Source: CBDHFQ01 sp965262565 (GTDB lineage: Bacteria > Bacteroidota > Bacteroidia > J057). From it: a stretch of 64,000 nucleotides of DNA. A program made the position numbers and the translations under genes. Under the pieces are notes generated by a model, which saw only the letters and a program-made list of their open reading frames with translations, made no database searches and had not been told where the DNA came from. Shown piece after piece: positions 61,612 through 64,000 of the stretch (positions within the stretch are counted from its first letter, which is position 1; each line of letters begins with the position of its first letter). The DNA lies in the NCBI GenBank assembly GCA_965262565.1, contig CBDHFQ010000029.1, positions 248,001 through 312,000 on the forward strand, given 5' to 3'.

Positions 61612-63606
61612 ATGCTACTAAAATACGCAAGTTTAAAATATTGGTCTTTAGGAATGGTATGTATGTGTTCCTTTTTCCTCACAAAAGCCCAGGAATCAGG
61701 TATTATGATGGATATAACTCCTAAAATGGTGGAGTTAGCAGTAGGAGATTCCGTACAACTAGATGTCACGGTCAAAGATAGTGAAGGGAATGAAATGGAC
61801 GCCGAGTCGGTGGCATATTACACTAGAGGAGTCGATAGAAAAATCATTGAAGTGTTTGATGATGGAAGAGTTAAGGGATTGAGTGGAGGAGAAGCGACCA
61901 TTATTGTTATCAGACCTGATGAAGGTGGAAAGTACCTCCGTAAATATGTCCCTGTAAAGGTGAAATTTCCTGCGGTGAAAGAATTGCAGTTTGTAAATCT
62001 TAGTGAAAGTATGTACGAAGGGGTAAGTAAGCAGTTGAAGGTACTTATTACTGATATGGCAGAAGCGCAAAGGGCAGCTGATGATATTAAGATTGAAAGC
62101 TCAAATAATGATATTATTTCTGTAAATGATTTTAAGATTTTGACGGCAAATAAAGTTGGAAAAGCTACCTTAAGAGTAGTAAAAGATGGGGTGATTACAG
62201 AAAAAGCCGTGGAGGTAGTAGAAAATCCTGTAGTAACACTCACATTATCAGCGCCTTCATATTCTATTAGAACCGGAGATGTCATACAGTTTAAAACTAC
62301 CGCTTTTGATGTTGAAGGGAATGAAGTAACTAATATTCCATTGAATTACACGTTTCAAGGGAAATCCGCAAATCCTTCTTATTCTGCTGAAGGAATGGTA
62401 GATGAAAATGGCAGATTCGTGGCTTATGAGCCGGGAATATATTCTTTCCATGTATCATGTGGGAAGGTACATGAACAACAGTTTATCGAAGTAAAACAAA
62501 GAGATGTACAAAGGGATATAGAATTTGTGGGTAAAGGGAGTGTATCTAACGTACATACCTCAGATTTATGGGTTTGGGAAGGAGTAGATGGAAAAGACTA
62601 TTGTGTGACGGGAACCTGGGGAGCAGATGGGGAAGCGTATTTTTGGGACGTTACTGATCCTGCAAATATGCAGATCGTCGATACGGTAAAAGTTGATGCC
62701 AGAACCGTTAATGATGTAAAAATTTCTGAGGATGGAAAGGTGTGTATTATCAGTAGGGAAGGGGCCTCAAACAGAAAGAACGGCATAGTTATTTTAGATG
62801 TAACTAATCCTAGAGACGTAAAACAACATTCGGTATTTGATGATGGATTAACAGGAGGAGTTCACAATTTATTTATTTATCAAAACCACGTATTTGCATT
62901 GAGTAATGGAGAGCGGTATGACATCATCAATATTGAAAATCCTGAAAAGCCTGAGAAAGTGGGAACCTTTGAATTAGCTAGCAATGGACATGCTATTCAC
63001 GATGTATGGGTAGAAAATGGAATCGCTTATTCCTCTAATTGGCATGATGGAGTTCAACTGGTAGATGTTGGAAATGGAATCAAAGGAGGTACGCCTGAGA
63101 AACCTGTAAAAATAGGAAGTTATGCGTATCCAAGTGGCTGGAATCATGCTGCATTTCCTTACAAAAGTGAATCTACAGGAAAATTTTATGTGATCGCTGG
63201 AGATGAAGCGTTTCCTAATGGGATCAATATAGATGAAGAACCAACCTATCCAGCAGGTTATCTCCATGTGATAGATTTCACAGATATGGAAAACCCTAAA
63301 GAAGTAGCACATTACGAAGTCCCTGGCGCAGGTTCTCATAATTTTTGGATTGAGGGAGATGTATTATATGTAGCGAATTACAATGGTGGTTTAAGAGTAG
63401 TGGATATCTCTGGCGATTTAATGGGAAATCTCTACGATCAGGATAGAGAAATAGCCTCCTTTATTCCAGCAGATCCTAATGGGAGAATTCCTAATGCTCC
63501 TATGACTTGGGGACCTCAACCTCACAAAGGCCATATCTTTTTTTCAGATTGGAACAGCGGATTGTGGTCCGTAAAATTACAAGAGGAAGAACAACAAATT
63601 AAATAA
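61612..63606 (+). CDS. Secreted LVIVD-type beta-propeller protein with N-terminal Ig-like domains
   Basis: A 664-residue protein with a signal peptide ending near TKAQ (about 25). Residues 30-295 contain about three bacterial Ig-like (BIG2-type) domains (VGDSVQLDVTVKDSEGNE, IRTGDVIQFKTTAFDVEGNE). Residues 300-660 are a beta-propeller with LVIVD-type repeats (YFWDVTDPANMQIVDTV, IVILDVTNPRDVKQHSVF, LQVVDVGNG-like, LHVIDFTDMENPKEVAH, LRVVDISGD). Such proteins bind or scaffold rather than catalyse as far as known. No T9SS sorting domain is visible at the C-terminus. It is followed 38 bases later by another propeller gene. Confidence 0.8.
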   Translation: MLLKYASLKYWSLGMVCMCSFFLTKAQESGIMMDITPKMVELAVGDSVQLDVTVKDSEGNEMDAESVAYYTRGVDRKIIEVFDDGRVKGLSGGEATIIVIRPDEGGKYLRKYVPVKVKFPAVKELQFVNLSESMYEGVSKQLKVLITDMAEAQRAADDIKIESSNNDIISVNDFKILTANKVGKATLRVVKDGVITEKAVEVVENPVVTLTLSAPSYSIRTGDVIQFKTTAFDVEGNEVTNIPLNYTFQGKSANPSYSAEGMVDENGRFVAYEPGIYSFHVSCGKVHEQQFIEVKQRDVQRDIEFVGKGSVSNVHTSDLWVWEGVDGKDYCVTGTWGADGEAYFWDVTDPANMQIVDTVKVDARTVNDVKISEDGKVCIISREGASNRKNGIVILDVTNPRDVKQHSVFDDGLTGGVHNLFIYQNHVFALSNGERYDIINIENPEKPEKVGTFELASNGHAIHDVWVENGIAYSSNWHDGVQLVDVGNGIKGGTPEKPVKIGSYAYPSGWNHAAFPYKSESTGKFYVIAGDEAFPNGINIDEEPTYPAGYLHVIDFTDMENPKEVAHYEVPGAGSHNFWIEGDVLYVANYNGGLRVVDISGDLMGNLYDQDREIASFIPADPNGRIPNAPMTWGPQPHKGHIFFSDWNSGLWSVKLQEEEQQIK

Positions 63607-63644
63607 CTCAACTTATCATAGATTTTTCAGTTCAATACAACGAT

Positions 63645-64000
63645 ATGAAAAGACTTGTCATCGGTCTACTATCATGCATTTGCTTGTTTTCCGCAAACAT
63701 GATTCTGGCCCAGGATTATTATGTGTATGTCACTTCAGAGTCCGAAGATGAAGTAGCTCTTATCACATTTGATGGAGAAAAAGCTGACGTAGCAGAAAAA
63801 ATTACCGTAGGAAGAATTCCTACAGAAATAGAAGGGCCACATGGTATCACGGTCGGACCAGAAGGAAAGTACTGGTATCTATCGATGGCACACGGTATTC
63901 CTTTCGGGAAACTGTACAAATTCTCTACAACTGATAATCAGCTGATAGGAGAAACTGAGTTAGGGTTGTTTCCTGCAACTATGCAGATTTCCAAGGCGAC
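63645..64000 (+). CDS. Secreted YncE-like beta-propeller protein (partial, runs off window)
   Basis: From the ATG at 63645, an open frame of 118 codons continues to the window edge. A signal peptide MKRLVIGLLSCICLFSANMILAQ-type sequence ends near AQ (residue 23), followed by DYYVYVTSESEDEVALITFDG, ITVGRIPTEIEGPHGITVGPEG and KLYKFSTTDNQ, which have the YVTN/YncE propeller pattern. It follows the LVIVD propeller gene by 38 bases and is likely in the same operon. Possible cytochrome or other C-terminal additions cannot be seen. Confidence 0.75.
   Translation, partial: MKRLVIGLLSCICLFSANMILAQDYYVYVTSESEDEVALITFDGEKADVAEKITVGRIPTEIEGPHGITVGPEGKYWYLSMAHGIPFGKLYKFSTTDNQLIGETELGLFPATMQISKA

Noticed and set aside
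1..64000. CRISPR arrays, tRNA or rRNA genes, insertion sequences
   Set aside because: No regularly spaced direct repeats, cloverleaf-like segments, rRNA-like stretches or transposase genes were seen on either strand.

Overview
The window looks like chromosomal DNA of a gliding-type Bacteroidota (Cytophagia- or Saprospiria-like). It is AT-rich. One protein carries a C-terminal type IX secretion (T9SS) sorting domain. A GldD-like gliding lipoprotein, DUF1460 and DUF6503 proteins and large outer-membrane barrels of Bacteroidota type are present, and two promoters match the phylum's TTTG / TAnnTTTG pattern. No rRNA, tRNA, CRISPR array, transposase or prophage was seen. Genus cannot be decided from the sequence.

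Layout. 1-1342 (minus): ubiA-like phosphoribosyltransferase, gtrA and the first codons of a DprE1-like oxidase, resembling the mycobacterial polyprenyl-phospho-arabinose module. 2009-6604 (plus): a sugar-phosphate transferase that starts surface-glycan synthesis, then cysC, cysD and cysN, which together make PAPS. 6625-7755: a lone FAD amine oxidase. 8219-12819 (minus): two paralogous cyclic-nucleotide-domain histidine kinases and a response regulator fused to a thioredoxin-reductase-like flavoprotein without redox cysteines. 12954-24691: flippase, SARP-like regulator, glycosyltransferases, AmpG-like MFS permease, a sulfatase-fold protein lacking its catalytic cysteine, an isolated nuoN, and a WecA/MraY-like initiating transferase.

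24835-40740: a 1,197-residue outer-membrane protein, a very large NtrY-like kinase with a small membrane partner, hldD, an MBOAT acyltransferase overlapping an SGNH/LysM hydrolase, an uncharacterised kinase-fold protein and a TPR histidine kinase. 40951-48556: pyruvate dehydrogenase E2, an ECF sigma factor overlapping a membrane protein that is probably its anti-sigma factor, a DUF3078 protein, two small coiled-coil membrane proteins and a TPR protein. 48711-64000: another sensor kinase, a DUF6503 protein, a GH113-like glycosidase, a T9SS-exported triple-spondin protein broken by one frameshift, an AhpD-like protein, a second TPR paralog, a Tat-exported glycosylasparaginase, a Fur-family regulator, gldD, a DUF1460 amidase and two secreted beta-propeller proteins, the last cut by the window edge.

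The common theme is the cell envelope: lipid-linked sugar donors, PAPS for possible sulfation, two polyprenyl-phosphate sugar initiators, flippase, O-acylation and heptose synthesis. Around this sit five histidine kinases, one ECF sigma factor and one SARP-like regulator. The least familiar system is the dual cNMP-kinase / response-regulator-flavoprotein operon at 8219-12819.
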